Made by a program: the position numbers and the translations under genes
Part shown: positions 27,299 through 35,760 of the stretch, piece after piece
Numbering within the stretch: the first letter of the stretch is position 1
Layout of the letters: every line of letters starts with the position of its first letter
The notes under the pieces: model-generated
Databases searched by the model: none
Told to the model about the DNA's origin: nothing
What the model saw: the letters and a program-made list of their open reading frames with translations, nothing else
NCBI GenBank assembly: GCA_028748685.1
Contig: JAJRDU010000154.1
Span: forward strand, 1-36,136
Length of the DNA stretch: 36,136 nt
Direction: 5' to 3'
DNA from: Methylococcaceae bacterium
GTDB lineage: Bacteria > Pseudomonadota > Gammaproteobacteria > Methylococcales > Methylomonadaceae

Positions 27299-27649
27299 CC
27301 GATGTTAAGCGAAGTTGGTTTTATACCCCGTTATTCCGCCCCGAGCATCGCAGCTTTTGGCGAAAAAGGCCTGTTAAGGGAGCGGCAAGGATGCTGCTCG
27401 TTTTCGCAGGGCCAAGGACGGCCCTTCGAAAACCCTCGCCAAAAGCGAGAAGCGCAGGCATCAGGCGGAATCCGGGTCGCCTTTTCTTTGGATACTTTCT
27501 TTTGGCGAAGCAAAAGAAAGTATCCCGCCCGCCGGTGCGGGAACCGGCATTTAGAACACTGTCGCGATAGCGACACCATCAAACAAAAATTAGCAAAGGT
27601 TCGTGGGCTGTTGAGTCCGCTTAACATCAGAAAGTAAACCGACACACAC
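27299..27649 (+). repeat. Repeat-element region between glgB and glgA with a perfect 15-bp hairpin
   Basis: No gene is supported here. The core is GGATACTTTCTTTTG (27490-27504) and its exact complement CAAAAGAAAGTATCC (27511-27525) with a 6-nt loop, followed by a GC-rich block CCCGCCCGCCGGTGCGGG. This pattern (a TTTCTTT...AAAGAAA hairpin plus GC-rich tail) resembles a dispersed non-coding repeat I recall from many proteobacterial genomes. An open frame crosses the region from 27302 to 27637, but its protein is low-complexity and basic, as expected for translated repeat DNA. The hairpin, with no T-run after it, could reduce read-through from glgB into glgA. Confidence 0.65.
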
Positions 27650-29083
27650 ATGAAAAAAATACTGTTCGCCAGCAGCGAAACCCATCCCTTGATCAAGACC
27701 GGCGGCCTGGCCGACGTCGCCGGCAGCCTGCCGATTGCGCTCTCGGAACTCGGACAGGAGGTGCGCATCATCATGCCCAACTACCAGGGCATCAATAACT
27801 ATGAACCTGGCCGCTACCTATGCACGGTGAGAGTCAACAACTGCGACGTCAACATTCTGGAAACGCACTTGCCCAATAGCGGGGTGATTGTCTGGTTGGT
27901 CGATTATCCGCCATTCTTCAATTTCCCCGGCAACCCTTATGTCGATGAAGCAGGCCTACCTTGGCCCGACATCGGCGACCGCTTCGCGCTGTTTTGCCGC
28001 ATCGTGGTGGAAGTGGCCATGGACCGGGCTTATCTGAATTGGAAACCGGATGTCGTACATTGCAACGACTGGCAAACCGGCCTGGTACCGGCCTTGTTGT
28101 CGCTTGAACATCACCGGCCGGCGACGATATTCACCATCCACAACATGGCTTACCAGGGCGTATTTCCCAGCACGACTTACACGCTGTTGAATCTGCCCGG
28201 CCAGTTGTGGAACCCCAATGGTCTCGAATATCACGGCATGCTGTCCTTCATCAAGGGCGGCTTGAGTTTTGCCGACCGCATCACCACGGTCAGCCCGACC
28301 TACGCCGAAGAGATTCAGAAGCCCGAATTCGGCTACGGTCTGGAAGGCTTACTGGCATACCGGCGGGATATATTATCCGGCATCATCAACGGCATCGATA
28401 CTTCGGTCTGGAATCCCTCGACGGATGCCCATATCACTCAAACCTATAGCGCGGACTCCCTGCCGGACAAAAAGCTCAATAAGACCGTCTTGCAGCAACA
28501 ACTCGGTCTGCCGATCGATGCCGAGACACCGCTGTTCGCCCTGATAGGCCGACTGGTCGACCAAAAAGGCATCGATCTGGTGTTGAGCTGCCTGCCGGAA
28601 ATGACTCACCTGCCCTTGCAATTCACGCTGCTGGGCAGTGGCGACAAGAGCGTCGAACTCAAATTGCTGAATTTCGCCCGCCTCTATCCCGAAAAAGTCG
28701 CCATCACCATAGGTTACGACGAACACCTGGCGCACCAGATCGAGGCCGGCGCCGATATGTTCCTGATGCCGTCCCGCTTCGAGCCTTGCGGCCTCAACCA
28801 GATGTATAGCCAGCGCTACGGCACGCTGCCCATCGTTCGGAAAACCGGCGGGCTGGCCGACACCGTGGTCGATACACTGCCGGGGAGCATGGCCGACGGC
28901 ACAGCCAGCGGCTTCGTGTTCAGCGACGCAGTTCCGGCCGCACTGCTGGAAGCCATCAAGCGTAGCCTGGTGTTATTCGACAACAAACCGGTCTGGGAAA
29001 AACTCCAGCGTAACGCGATGAGCAAGGATTTCTCCTGGCTGAACAGCGCTAACCAATATATGGAGCTTTACCGTGAAATTTAG
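27650..29083 (+). CDS. glgA: Glycogen synthase (GT5)
   Basis: 477 residues. It adds glucose from ADP-glucose to the growing alpha-1,4 glucan. The ADP-glucose loop KTGGLADV starts at Lys16, matching the catalytic Lys15 region of E. coli GlgA. The N-terminal Rossmann domain continues to about 240, including FTIHNMAYQGVFP and the GLSFADRITTVSPTYAEEI turn. The C-terminal domain has LIGRLVDQKGIDL and the GT-B signature SRFEPCGLNQMYSQRYGTLP with the nucleotide-facing Glu. The gene is shorter in its leader than usual only because repeat DNA precedes it; no strong ribosome site is seen before the ATG. Its end overlaps the next gene by 11 nt. Confidence 0.97.
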   Translation: MKKILFASSETHPLIKTGGLADVAGSLPIALSELGQEVRIIMPNYQGINNYEPGRYLCTVRVNNCDVNILETHLPNSGVIVWLVDYPPFFNFPGNPYVDEAGLPWPDIGDRFALFCRIVVEVAMDRAYLNWKPDVVHCNDWQTGLVPALLSLEHHRPATIFTIHNMAYQGVFPSTTYTLLNLPGQLWNPNGLEYHGMLSFIKGGLSFADRITTVSPTYAEEIQKPEFGYGLEGLLAYRRDILSGIINGIDTSVWNPSTDAHITQTYSADSLPDKKLNKTVLQQQLGLPIDAETPLFALIGRLVDQKGIDLVLSCLPEMTHLPLQFTLLGSGDKSVELKLLNFARLYPEKVAITIGYDEHLAHQIEAGADMFLMPSRFEPCGLNQMYSQRYGTLPIVRKTGGLADTVVDTLPGSMADGTASGFVFSDAVPAALLEAIKRSLVLFDNKPVWEKLQRNAMSKDFSWLNSANQYMELYREI

Positions 29084-29858
29084 AGTCTGGCCGGTCTTGC
29101 TGGCCTTGAGCGGAGTTGCTTATGCTGACAATACCGTGATAGAAGAGATTCCGCTATACAATCGTCCGGCATCGGAGATACAGCCCTTGCTGCAGCCCTT
29201 GCTGGAAGACGGAGATCGCCTCATCGACAACGGTTCCAGCCTGATCGTCAAGACCACGCCGGCACGGCTGGAAAGCATACAGGCACTGGTCAAGAAGCTC
29301 GACGCCAGGCTCAACAACCTGGTGATTTCGGTCTTGCAAAGCACCAATAAGACCGCCGCCGAACTCAACGCCGAAGCCGCGATGGCCGTATCGCCCTCCG
29401 GCATAGCGATGCGCGGCATGGTCGGCGATACCCGCGATTTACGAAGCAATCAAGCCAACCAAGTATTACGCACGTTGGAAGGACAAGCCGCCCATATCTC
29501 GACCGGCCAAGTCAGGCCGGTGCAGAACTACAGTGTTTATAGTTCACCCTATGGCTATCCGGCGATCAGCAGCAATACACAAATGATAGAAGCCAGCACC
29601 GGTTTCGCGGTCACTCCTAGATTGGCGGGGCAACAGGTAATGTTAGATATCGAACCCTGGTCGGAACGGTTTCAACGCGGCGGACAGATCGAAACCCATG
29701 GCGCGCGTACCTCGATACGCGCCAATCTCGGCGAATGGATAGAAATTGCCGGCAGCGATACCACTCAACGCTCCGATAGCCAAGGCTTCAATACCTTCAA
29801 CCACAGCACCAGCAAAAATGATCTACGGATATTGATTAAAGTCGACAAGGCGGATTAA
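29073..29858 (+). CDS. Exported protein with secretin N-domain-like (STN/NolW) repeats
   Basis: 261 residues from a GTG at 29073 with GGAG 7 nt upstream; it overlaps glgA by 11 nt and is likely coupled to it. A signal peptide ends near AYA-DN (residue 18). Residues about 22-90 read as a secretin short domain: VIEEIPLYNRPASEIQPLLQPLL, then NGSSLIVKTTPARLESIQALVKKLDARLNNLVISV, the strand-helix-strand of secretin N domains. A later part, TGFAVTPRLAGQQVMLDIEPWSE, resembles the first strands of the secretin core. The membrane-spanning beta barrel itself is missing, so it cannot be a whole secretin. It might be a pilus or type II system accessory or a remnant. Why it is tied to glycogen synthesis is unclear. 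Confidence 0.65.
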   Translation: MKFRVWPVLLALSGVAYADNTVIEEIPLYNRPASEIQPLLQPLLEDGDRLIDNGSSLIVKTTPARLESIQALVKKLDARLNNLVISVLQSTNKTAAELNAEAAMAVSPSGIAMRGMVGDTRDLRSNQANQVLRTLEGQAAHISTGQVRPVQNYSVYSSPYGYPAISSNTQMIEASTGFAVTPRLAGQQVMLDIEPWSERFQRGGQIETHGARTSIRANLGEWIEIAGSDTTQRSDSQGFNTFNHSTSKNDLRILIKVDKAD

Positions 29859-29870
29859 ACACGATCACGG

Positions 29871-30515
29871 CTATGCGCACGCCGCCTGACGTTGAGCGAT
29901 TAGACGCTCGGACATATTCGCCGCAAACAGGCGGATGCACTCATAAGCTTCCGGCAGAGTCTGCAACAAACCGGCAAAAATCAGTTCGTCGCTTGGCTCC
30001 TTGCCGGCCGCCAAGAGTTGCGCCTTCAATTTATCCAGATTGTCGAGGACCGTGACATCTTCCTCTATCAACGCGGTGAAAATGTTGACGCTACTGCGTA
30101 CTACGTCGACGGCCTGGGCGGTTTCATTGGCGATGATGCCGCTTTGCCAGAATGGGAGCCGTAGGCGTAACCCTTGTAGAAAACCGTAACACCAATGCCA
30201 GATGCGATCCAGCGTCGCATCGTCAAGGGCGCTGAAATCGAAGGGAAATTTCAATTTCCCGGCCAGCAATAACTTATTGCTCGATTTGACAACGGCCACG
30301 ACGGCCTTCTTCAAATCCTTGGCCTGCTTACCCGTCAATGCCGGCCGTTCACCATAAAATAATTCCGCCATCCAATCGGCCGGCTCGATAATGGCTGGCG
30401 TGATGGCCAAGGCATAAAACAGGCCACACAGCCCGTCCTTGTTCAGATGCTGGTCTACAGGGACGCATTTATTCAGTTCCGAGACCAATTTATCGAGTGT
30501 TTTATTATCTATCAT
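29871..30515 (-). CDS. UPF0149 (YgfB/YecA) family protein
   Basis: 214 residues from the ATG at 30515, preceded by GGAAG; a GTG at 30527 would add 4 residues. The all-helical pattern with LCGLFYALAITPAIIEPADWMAELF, a WHWCYGFLQGL core helix and a later acidic helix EPSDELIFAGLLQTLPEAYECI matches the UPF0149 family. Members with a C-terminal SEC-C zinc tail are called YecA; that tail is absent here, as in YgfB. YgfB-type proteins affect regulation in other bacteria, but no biochemical role can be given for this one. It converges with the secretin-like gene, with only 12 bp between stops. Confidence 0.7.
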   Translation of the reverse strand: MIDNKTLDKLVSELNKCVPVDQHLNKDGLCGLFYALAITPAIIEPADWMAELFYGERPALTGKQAKDLKKAVVAVVKSSNKLLLAGKLKFPFDFSALDDATLDRIWHWCYGFLQGLRLRLPFWQSGIIANETAQAVDVVRSSVNIFTALIEEDVTVLDNLDKLKAQLLAAGKEPSDELIFAGLLQTLPEAYECIRLFAANMSERLIAQRQAACA

Positions 30516-30579
30516 GGATGCTTCCACAAGTTGAAATAGAGGATTTTCATGATTCCAATTCCTGACATCAGAGGTCAGC

Positions 30580-30843
30580 CTAGCACCTATTCGACGATGA
30601 TTTTTCAGCCAGCAACAATTGATTGAGCTTGGCCTCCATCACGATCAGCTGCTGAGCCATTTGCGCCAATTCCTTGCGCAAGGCATTGTTATTGTCATGA
30701 ATGTACTGAAAATGGGCCTGAAAATATTGAGGCAAGGGAAATAGTTCCATTAAATCGCTTTCTTTGCCGATAGCTCCGGAACGCTTGGACTTCTTAAAAA
30801 TACCTTGAGCTTCCGGTTGTTGTAATTGTGTCAATTTTCCCAT
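30580..30843 (-). CDS. Small protein with C-terminal coiled coil, unknown function
   Basis: 87 residues from the ATG at 30843, chosen because GGAG lies 8 nt upstream; the longer frame to 30894 lacks such a site. The first 30 residues are polar and basic (KKSKRSG). The C-terminal half, LRKELAQMAQQLIVMEAKLNQLLLAE, has heptad-like hydrophobic spacing and should form a coiled coil. The middle segment LMELFPLPQYFQAHFQYIH recalls phasin-like or granule-binding proteins only loosely, so I do not name it. It lies between fae and the UPF0149 gene on the same strand. Confidence 0.5.
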   Translation of the reverse strand: MGKLTQLQQPEAQGIFKKSKRSGAIGKESDLMELFPLPQYFQAHFQYIHDNNNALRKELAQMAQQLIVMEAKLNQLLLAEKSSSNRC

Positions 30844-30940
30844 CTGATTTTCTCCTTGATTGTAACCATCCGTTTTCAAGCCTTTTTGATTCATGCCCCT
30901 ACGGCCGGATACGTTTTTAAAGTGACCGTTCGCCGACGAA

Positions 30941-30964
30941 CCGATTCCCCTTTCGGCGAATCGG
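30941..30964 (-). terminator. Hairpin downstream of fae
   Basis: CCGATTC (30941-30947) pairs with GAATCGG (30958-30964), a 7-bp stem with a 10-nt loop, about 36 nt after the fae stop on the minus strand. A second imperfect palindrome, GTTCGCCGACGAAC, adjoins it. No proper T-run follows directly, so termination is uncertain. Confidence 0.35.
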
Positions 30965-30999
30965 CCATCAAATACAGCCCTATAAATCTCCGCGATGCC

Positions 31000-31509
31000 C
31001 TATTTCGCCGCAAACGGATGTTTCGCGGTCGCTTTTGCCTCGACCACTTCCGTAGCGCTCGGCCAGCCTCTAACCGCTCGCTCTATGGCCTGCCTGGTCG
31101 CTTCGTAATTGTAGCGCTGGATTTTTTCGTCATCTTCCGCGGCCCAGTGAATGAACACGCCGACCGATATGAACAGATTGTCCGCTTCTTCCATCGGTAT
31201 AGTACCGTTTTCGACCGCATCGGCCACCGCCATCGCGACACCGCGTTGCGCCGGCCCGAACATTTGCACCGCCTGTCTGGAACCTTTGATGGTTACTTTA
31301 TTGAAAAGAATAGTGGCCGGCTTGACCATCAAGTTGGGCGCGACCACCGCCAACAAGGTGGAAAAGCCGTCCTTGTTGTTGGTCAACGCCAGCGCGAAGG
31401 CTGTTTCGGCGGCCGAACCGCGCGGCCCCATGATCAGATCGATATGAGCGATCTCGTTGCCATCGCCGACCAGGGATTCACCGACACATAAGCGATTGAT
31501 TTTTGACAT
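31000..31509 (-). CDS. fae: Formaldehyde-activating enzyme
   Basis: 169 residues. It speeds the condensation of formaldehyde with tetrahydromethanopterin to methylene-H4MPT in the cytoplasm, the entry to the main formaldehyde-oxidation route of methylotrophs. The family core is easy to see: [22 protein letters not shown] with the catalytic His22, [19 protein letters not shown], and [25 protein letters not shown] site precedes the ATG at 31509. It follows the bd-like operon on the same strand with a 34-bp gap, so cotranscription is likely. Some methylotrophs carry divergent Fae paralogues; the close match of the core suggests a working enzyme. The C-terminal tail ([16 protein letters not shown]) is slightly extended. 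Confidence 0.95.
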   Translation of the reverse strand: MSKINRLCVGESLVGDGNEIAHIDLIMGPRGSAAETAFALALTNNKDGFSTLLAVVAPNLMVKPATILFNKVTIKGSRQAVQMFGPAQRGVAMAVADAVENGTIPMEEADNLFISVGVFIHWAAEDDEKIQRYNYEATRQAIERAVRGWPSATEVVEAKATAKHPFAAK

Positions 31510-31543
31510 AGTTTTATCTCCTTGAGACAGTGGATTGAAAAGC

Positions 31544-32845
31544 CTAGTCCAGCATAAACTTGCTGATGGCTAGGAGTTCCGCATCGCCCAACTGCGGAAA
31601 GCCCGGCATTTGCATACTATTTGCCCGCTTCTTGCCCGGACTCTTGGTCCAGCGCACGATACCGGCCGGATTGCCGGCATAGTCCTTCCGGATTTCTTCC
31701 AGCGAAGGTCCTACCGTCGGCAAGCTGTGATGATGGCAGGCCGCGCAATTCTGCTTGAATCCGGTTTCTCCGGGCTCCTCCATCCCGGTGTGCCTGGCTT
31801 GCTCGACCAACTTGGCCTGCTCCTGTACTTCGGCCACGGCCGCCATGTAGTTGGCGGTTTTTTCGGCAATGGCGACCTTGTGATCGTGCAGCGCATTTTC
31901 CCGATATTCGTGCCTGGCAACGCCCATCACCACCAAGGCGCCAATGAACAAGGCGATGATTCTAGGGAAGTGATCATCCACCGAATTTTCAGGGTGGCTG
32001 ATATTGGCCCACATCCAGCGCAAGGCCGGTAGCGCCAGCGAGCCGCCGAAAAACAGCAACAAGGTCACCCCCCAACTCATGCCTTGCGGCGGCAGCGAGA
32101 CGAAGACGATCAATCCGCTAAATATCTGAAATATCGTCGCGCCAAAGGCAAACGCATAGAAAAAGCGGCGGATGACCAGGGACTGCCCAGGGCTGAATTT
32201 CACGTCTTCTTGAAAAGAGGGCCGACCGCTCCACCAGACAAAGAACAAGGAACTGAACAGGATGGCTGCCGACACGAAGTGCAAATAGCGCGGCAAGACG
32301 TTGGGCAACAGCATCGCGGAAAAGAAGCCCCTGACCTCCGGCCAATATTCGGGAAACAACATCAGATTGACGTTGGTCATATAGATCAGCGGAATGAACA
32401 GAAACAGCGCCGATTCCAGCGCCGAAATCCCGATGTGCAACTCGGGAATATTGACGAAGCGGTGCCACCAGAATTTGTGCGCATACGCCAACAGGAACGC
32501 GACGATGACCAGCGGAATCACCGCCATCCAGGCGCTCCCGATCAAGGCACTGGAGGCATAGAACTGCGGCGCGTAAAGGGTATTGATGATCAGCAGCGGC
32601 GCCACCCCCATCACCACCGCCATGCTCTTGTTAACCGTAACCGCCTGCATGATCTTGTAGGCCAGCGTCTCGTACGCCGGGATTTTCAAGCCTTTTATCT
32701 GGCAAAACAAACTGAACAAGGAGCCGCCCAGCATCATATGCACGAACACGATATGCACGATGAACGAAACGATCAATAACACTTCGAGTAAGCCTTCCGG
32801 CGCGGGGAGCGGCAATGGAATATCGCGTGGAACGGGAAAAGTCAT
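31544..32845 (-). CDS. CydA-like membrane subunit with C-terminal c-type haem domain
   Basis: 433 residues with about eight membrane helices in the first 310, then a periplasmic linker and a monohaem cytochrome c domain: Cys367-Ala-Ala-Cys370-His371, with likely sixth ligand Met413 in MQMPGFPQL. The membrane part resembles CydA of the cytochrome bd superfamily: His31 and His36 in the first helix ([14 protein letters not shown]), a second-third helix pair with [14 protein letters not shown], and His189 ([12 protein letters not shown]) near the place of the CydA haem-b ligand His186. No quinol-binding Q-loop can be seen. Its start overlaps the stop of the upstream partner gene by 1 nt (TAATG), so they form one complex or operon. 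Together they could receive electrons from a cytochrome c and reduce oxygen or another acceptor; this is inference. Confidence 0.65.
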   Translation of the reverse strand: MTFPVPRDIPLPLPAPEGLLEVLLIVSFIVHIVFVHMMLGGSLFSLFCQIKGLKIPAYETLAYKIMQAVTVNKSMAVVMGVAPLLIINTLYAPQFYASSALIGSAWMAVIPLVIVAFLLAYAHKFWWHRFVNIPELHIGISALESALFLFIPLIYMTNVNLMLFPEYWPEVRGFFSAMLLPNVLPRYLHFVSAAILFSSLFFVWWSGRPSFQEDVKFSPGQSLVIRRFFYAFAFGATIFQIFSGLIVFVSLPPQGMSWGVTLLLFFGGSLALPALRWMWANISHPENSVDDHFPRIIALFIGALVVMGVARHEYRENALHDHKVAIAEKTANYMAAVAEVQEQAKLVEQARHTGMEEPGETGFKQNCAACHHHSLPTVGPSLEEIRKDYAGNPAGIVRWTKSPGKKRANSMQMPGFPQLGDAELLAISKFMLD

Positions 32846-34296
32846 TAGTGGGTTCCTGGTTGAGGTTTAGCAAGATCGGGTAAAGTGCCGTAGTGGGTCG
32901 CCGAGGAAATCTTGTCCGGCTTGGGAATGCCGGTGGTTTGCGCGCCCTCGATAGCCCGGGCGCGGGTTTGCAGCGACACCAGATAGACCGACAAGGCTTC
33001 CAGCTCGGAGCTATTGCCCGGAAACGGCGGCATGAAATAGCGGGCGCCATGCATGTTGTCTATGTAGGCGGCGATCACGGAAGCATTCCAAGGCTTCTCG
33101 CCGTACATCTTGATCAGCTGCGCGCGTATGCCGTTGACGCCCTTGACGGTATGGCAGCGCGTACAGGCGATCTCAAACACTTCTCGTCCGGCCTTCACCT
33201 GGTTATCGGGGGTAATGTGGCGAATGTCGGTGTAAGTCGCGTGTTGCAACATGCCGTCGCGCTGCAACAAAGGGTAATCGGATACCCGGATGCCGTTCGC
33301 ATACATGTAATTGCCGACGATAAACGGTTTGCGAATAAATTCCCTGACCCGCTCAAACTGGCCCAACATCAGACACAACACGACGAGCGAGGCCAAGTAT
33401 TTGCCGCCATGTACTTTGCCGGGCTGGCGTATGCTCTCCAGCAACACCCAGGCCACAAACAGCGAGCCGATAATCAGCAGCCACTTAAAGTTTGCATGCC
33501 AGTCGGTGTACTCCTGAGTGGTGATCGCCACCGGCAAGTTGGCCAGCATATTTTGAGGCACCACTTGGTAATACCAGTACGAGGCGATCACCAACACCCC
33601 CATCCATAGCGCGGACCAACGGGCGATCAAAAACATGACCCCGCTGCGTAGCGGCAGATCATTGACGGTGAACCAGTACATGAAACAAATCATGGTCATG
33701 CCGCCCATCACCATGGCCAACGAGGTTCTAAACGCCAGTTGCGGCGCGTACATCGGATTGAATAAACCCGATAACAGCGACTGATCGCTATGCCAATTGC
33801 CGGGCTCCATCATGAATCCCAGGATCGCCACGATGATGGCCATCGTGATCCAGGAAAATACCGCCAGCGCAATCCCCAACTTCAAATGTTTGTGTTTGGC
33901 TTCGGGAGACTTGGCTGCGGATTGCCAGCTCAGGAAATAGACCATAATCAACGAGACTTCGGTGACAAACACCAGCCATTCGGCAAACCAGCCCCAGAAA
34001 AACACCCGAATCAAGCTGCCTATCGCGGCGGGGTTGACCAAGGCCGCCGAAAACCAGATGCCGACTCCGGTCATCGCGCCAACGGTCGTGGTGACGATGA
34101 AAATGACTTTTAACAAACGATAAGCCAGTTGATCCCAGCGCGGATCTCGGTTACTGATACCGATATATTCCAGCAAGGCAATGATAGGCAAAGCTCCTAT
34201 CGCAAAGGCGTGATTTATCAGAACGTGCAAAATCGCATCGGCCGCGATCAATAGGCGATTGCCGATAAAATCGATATGAAAAATTGGAAAATCCAT
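32845..34296 (-). CDS. CydA-superfamily catalytic-type subunit with C-terminal c-type haem domain
   Basis: 483 residues. Nine or so membrane helices precede a cytochrome c domain: Cys378-Thr-Arg-Cys381-His382, with Met422 in YFMPPFPG as likely sixth ligand. The order of CydA features is kept: His29 in LINHAFAIGAL (like His19), GAMTGVG then acidic Glu106 and Glu113 in WFAEWLVFVTEV (like the oxygen-site acids Glu99/Glu107), and RKPFIVG as a degenerate GRQPWAIG. The place of haem-b ligand His186 reads LAFRTSL, so it is probably Arg190. The long quinol-binding loop is missing. Cytochrome bd relatives with c-haem tails and no Q-loop have been described from surveys of the superfamily (OR-C type); I place this pair there tentatively. 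First gene of the operon, then the partner and fae. Confidence 0.7.
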   Translation of the reverse strand: MDFPIFHIDFIGNRLLIAADAILHVLINHAFAIGALPIIALLEYIGISNRDPRWDQLAYRLLKVIFIVTTTVGAMTGVGIWFSAALVNPAAIGSLIRVFFWGWFAEWLVFVTEVSLIMVYFLSWQSAAKSPEAKHKHLKLGIALAVFSWITMAIIVAILGFMMEPGNWHSDQSLLSGLFNPMYAPQLAFRTSLAMVMGGMTMICFMYWFTVNDLPLRSGVMFLIARWSALWMGVLVIASYWYYQVVPQNMLANLPVAITTQEYTDWHANFKWLLIIGSLFVAWVLLESIRQPGKVHGGKYLASLVVLCLMLGQFERVREFIRKPFIVGNYMYANGIRVSDYPLLQRDGMLQHATYTDIRHITPDNQVKAGREVFEIACTRCHTVKGVNGIRAQLIKMYGEKPWNASVIAAYIDNMHGARYFMPPFPGNSSELEALSVYLVSLQTRARAIEGAQTTGIPKPDKISSATHYGTLPDLAKPQPGTH

Positions 34297-34681
34297 GCTT
34301 ATCCCGGAGAGTGAATACTAAAAATTGCGCATACCCACCCCCAATAGCAATTGCCGTGCCTGGTTTGTCGAGAAACAACGTTTTTTGCGACGAACCCTTT
34401 AAACTAGAGGGCTGTAAGGAAGTGCGAAGGATTCGATGAATGCAGTATGCCAGCCGTCTCGGTAGCGCCGTGCCGGCGTAAGAGTGTAAAAACTAGACAG
34501 GTATCCATTAATTGAACGCCCAATAAATGGATAGCGGCCGCTCGATCCGAGCCACCCAAGGTTGAGCGGCTCATGGTTCGACAAGGCTCTCCTGAGCGTA
34601 GTCGAAGGGCTCACCACGAATGGCTTAACTTAACGGTATTGCCTCTCCGATAAAGCGCTGGGACGAGGCGCACCGACGCGA
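34297..34681. other. Gene-free, repeat-rich gap upstream of the bd-like operon
   Basis: I find no gene in these 385 bp. Close to the operon start is TTGT-N6-ACAA (34365-34378), a weak match to an FNR/CRP-type site. At 34577-34606, TTCGAC...GGCTC pairs with GAGC...GTCGAA, part of a dispersed REP-like repeat reading GGCTCTCCTGAGCGTAGTCG. ATCCATT (34503-34509) and AATGGAT (34526-34532) form another short inverted repeat. An open frame across 34399-34617 on the minus strand is translated repeat sequence and is not counted as a gene. Confidence 0.5.
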
Positions 34682-35071
34682 CTAGACAGCTCGCACTCGT
34701 TGCGCCTCTCGCAGTACGCAAATCCCCGACTTTGTTAAATTCCACTCGCGCGACACCTCACTCGGCAGACGGCGTGGCTTGAACCAACGCATCTTCCGTA
34801 GCGGCGATCGAAGCCGTTTAAGGATTTTCGACTCCAGCCACTCCAAATCGAAGCCGGCCCAGGCGCCGGCAACGCAGACCAGGTTCCAGCGGCACACGGG
34901 ATGTACTTCTTCGACCAGGATCTGCTCCAACTCTTCAATGCTGTAAGGCAGGGTCGCAAGTTTTTCGACTCGCCACCGTCTGGCATGAGAGATGTCGGTA
35001 TCCAGATACAAATCGGAAAGCGCCTCCCAGGCAATTCTGCGATTGACTAGATCATCCGGCGTCACCCGCAT
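34682..35071 (-). CDS. DUF7079-like small protein
   Basis: 129 residues from the ATG at 35071 (a GTG directly before it would add one residue); no good ribosome site is visible. The sequence RRIAWEALSDLYLDTDISH and LEQILVEEVHPVCRWNLVCVAGAWAGFDLEWLES matches my memory of the family annotated DUF7079, a helical protein of unknown function in proteobacteria. The basic C-terminal half (KRLRSPLRKMRWFKPRRLPSE) goes beyond the usual domain and may be an added tail. It lies 52 bp after the secreted peptidase gene on the same strand. No function can be proposed. Confidence 0.55.
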   Translation of the reverse strand: MRVTPDDLVNRRIAWEALSDLYLDTDISHARRWRVEKLATLPYSIEELEQILVEEVHPVCRWNLVCVAGAWAGFDLEWLESKILKRLRSPLRKMRWFKPRRLPSEVSREWNLTKSGICVLREAQRVRAV

Positions 35072-35122
35072 CACCGCTCAGTCATCCGACTAAAACCCAA
35101 AGGCATTCCCACCCGCGCGCGT

Positions 35123-35683
35123 TCATAGCTTACCCGCCTCGCTCCAGATTCGTTCCTTACCGACAGTGGCATACCAATTTTCGAATTCGGAGCGGTATTG
35201 CTGAAAAGGCTCGGAAAGCTTTTGACGCGGGTCTTCGCTGAGCGCGTACGCCATCCCCTCGACCAACCACTCGGGTTTGGTCCAGGCCACGAACATCCCC
35301 AGTCGCTCATTTTGAAGATGATGGATCAATTCATGACGCACATAGAAAGGTTTCCATCCCCTAGTATTGATGACGATCCCGAATGTGCCTATCGTCATGC
35401 CGGCGCGCCGGCCGAGACCGAAGGACTCGGAACAGGCGTCGGAACCGCAGAAAATGACGCGCGGCTTGTTATCGATAGCGCCAAGCGCTACATCCACAAA
35501 CGTCAAAGCTTCGTCGTACAGCGCCGCCGCTTCCAGGGTGCGGGAGACGTCGTCGGTACACAAGGTATCTGTGACGCAAGACAATCCGGCCCATTCGGGC
35601 GCAACGACTCGAACCGGCTTTAATAATGCCCAGGCGGCAAGCGGCGTGCAGAGCATGACGACGAGTAACAGACGTTTCAACAT
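35123..35683 (-). CDS. Exported HExxH metallopeptidase, gluzincin-like
   Basis: 186 residues with a signal peptide ending near AWA-LL (about residue 19). The catalytic motif is HELIHH in YVRHELIHHLQ, and a second helix EWLVEGMAYALSE supplies a Glu 20-odd residues later, the third zinc ligand expected for gluzincins. Cys residues in the N-terminal half (SCVTDTLC, CGSDAC) may form disulphides, as suits a periplasmic or secreted protein. AGGA lies about 8 nt before the ATG. The domain is short, as in small peptidases of the MA clan found as single-domain hypothetical proteins. Substrate is unknown. Confidence 0.7.
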   Translation of the reverse strand: MLKRLLLVVMLCTPLAAWALLKPVRVVAPEWAGLSCVTDTLCTDDVSRTLEAAALYDEALTFVDVALGAIDNKPRVIFCGSDACSESFGLGRRAGMTIGTFGIVINTRGWKPFYVRHELIHHLQNERLGMFVAWTKPEWLVEGMAYALSEDPRQKLSEPFQQYRSEFENWYATVGKERIWSEAGKL

Positions 35684-35724
35684 ATGAATTTCCTAAGAGG
35701 TAAATGCTTGGTTCGCGATTGCAT

Positions 35725-35760
35725 CGATAGTTTGGCATTGGACAAATTTATTTCATTCGG
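35725..35760. repeat. 35-bp direct repeat, copy A
   Basis: CGATAGTTTGGCATTGG followed by TTTATTTCATTCGG. The same segment returns at 35989-36023 with one substitution and a short indel. Copy A abuts the inverted REP pair that starts at 35759, while copy B abuts the group II intron end. Confidence 0.75.

Noticed and set aside
27302-27637. 111-codon open frame between glgB and glgA
   Set aside because: It is a reading through of the hairpin repeat; the product is basic and low in structure, and no ribosome site fits.
34365-34378. FNR site controlling the bd-like operon
   Set aside because: TTGT-N6-ACAA matches only about 7 of 10 consensus positions and is not placed next to a clear promoter; it is kept as a note only.
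34399-34617. 72-codon minus-strand frame upstream of the bd-like operon
   Set aside because: It covers REP-like repeat DNA and has no start signal or recognisable domain.
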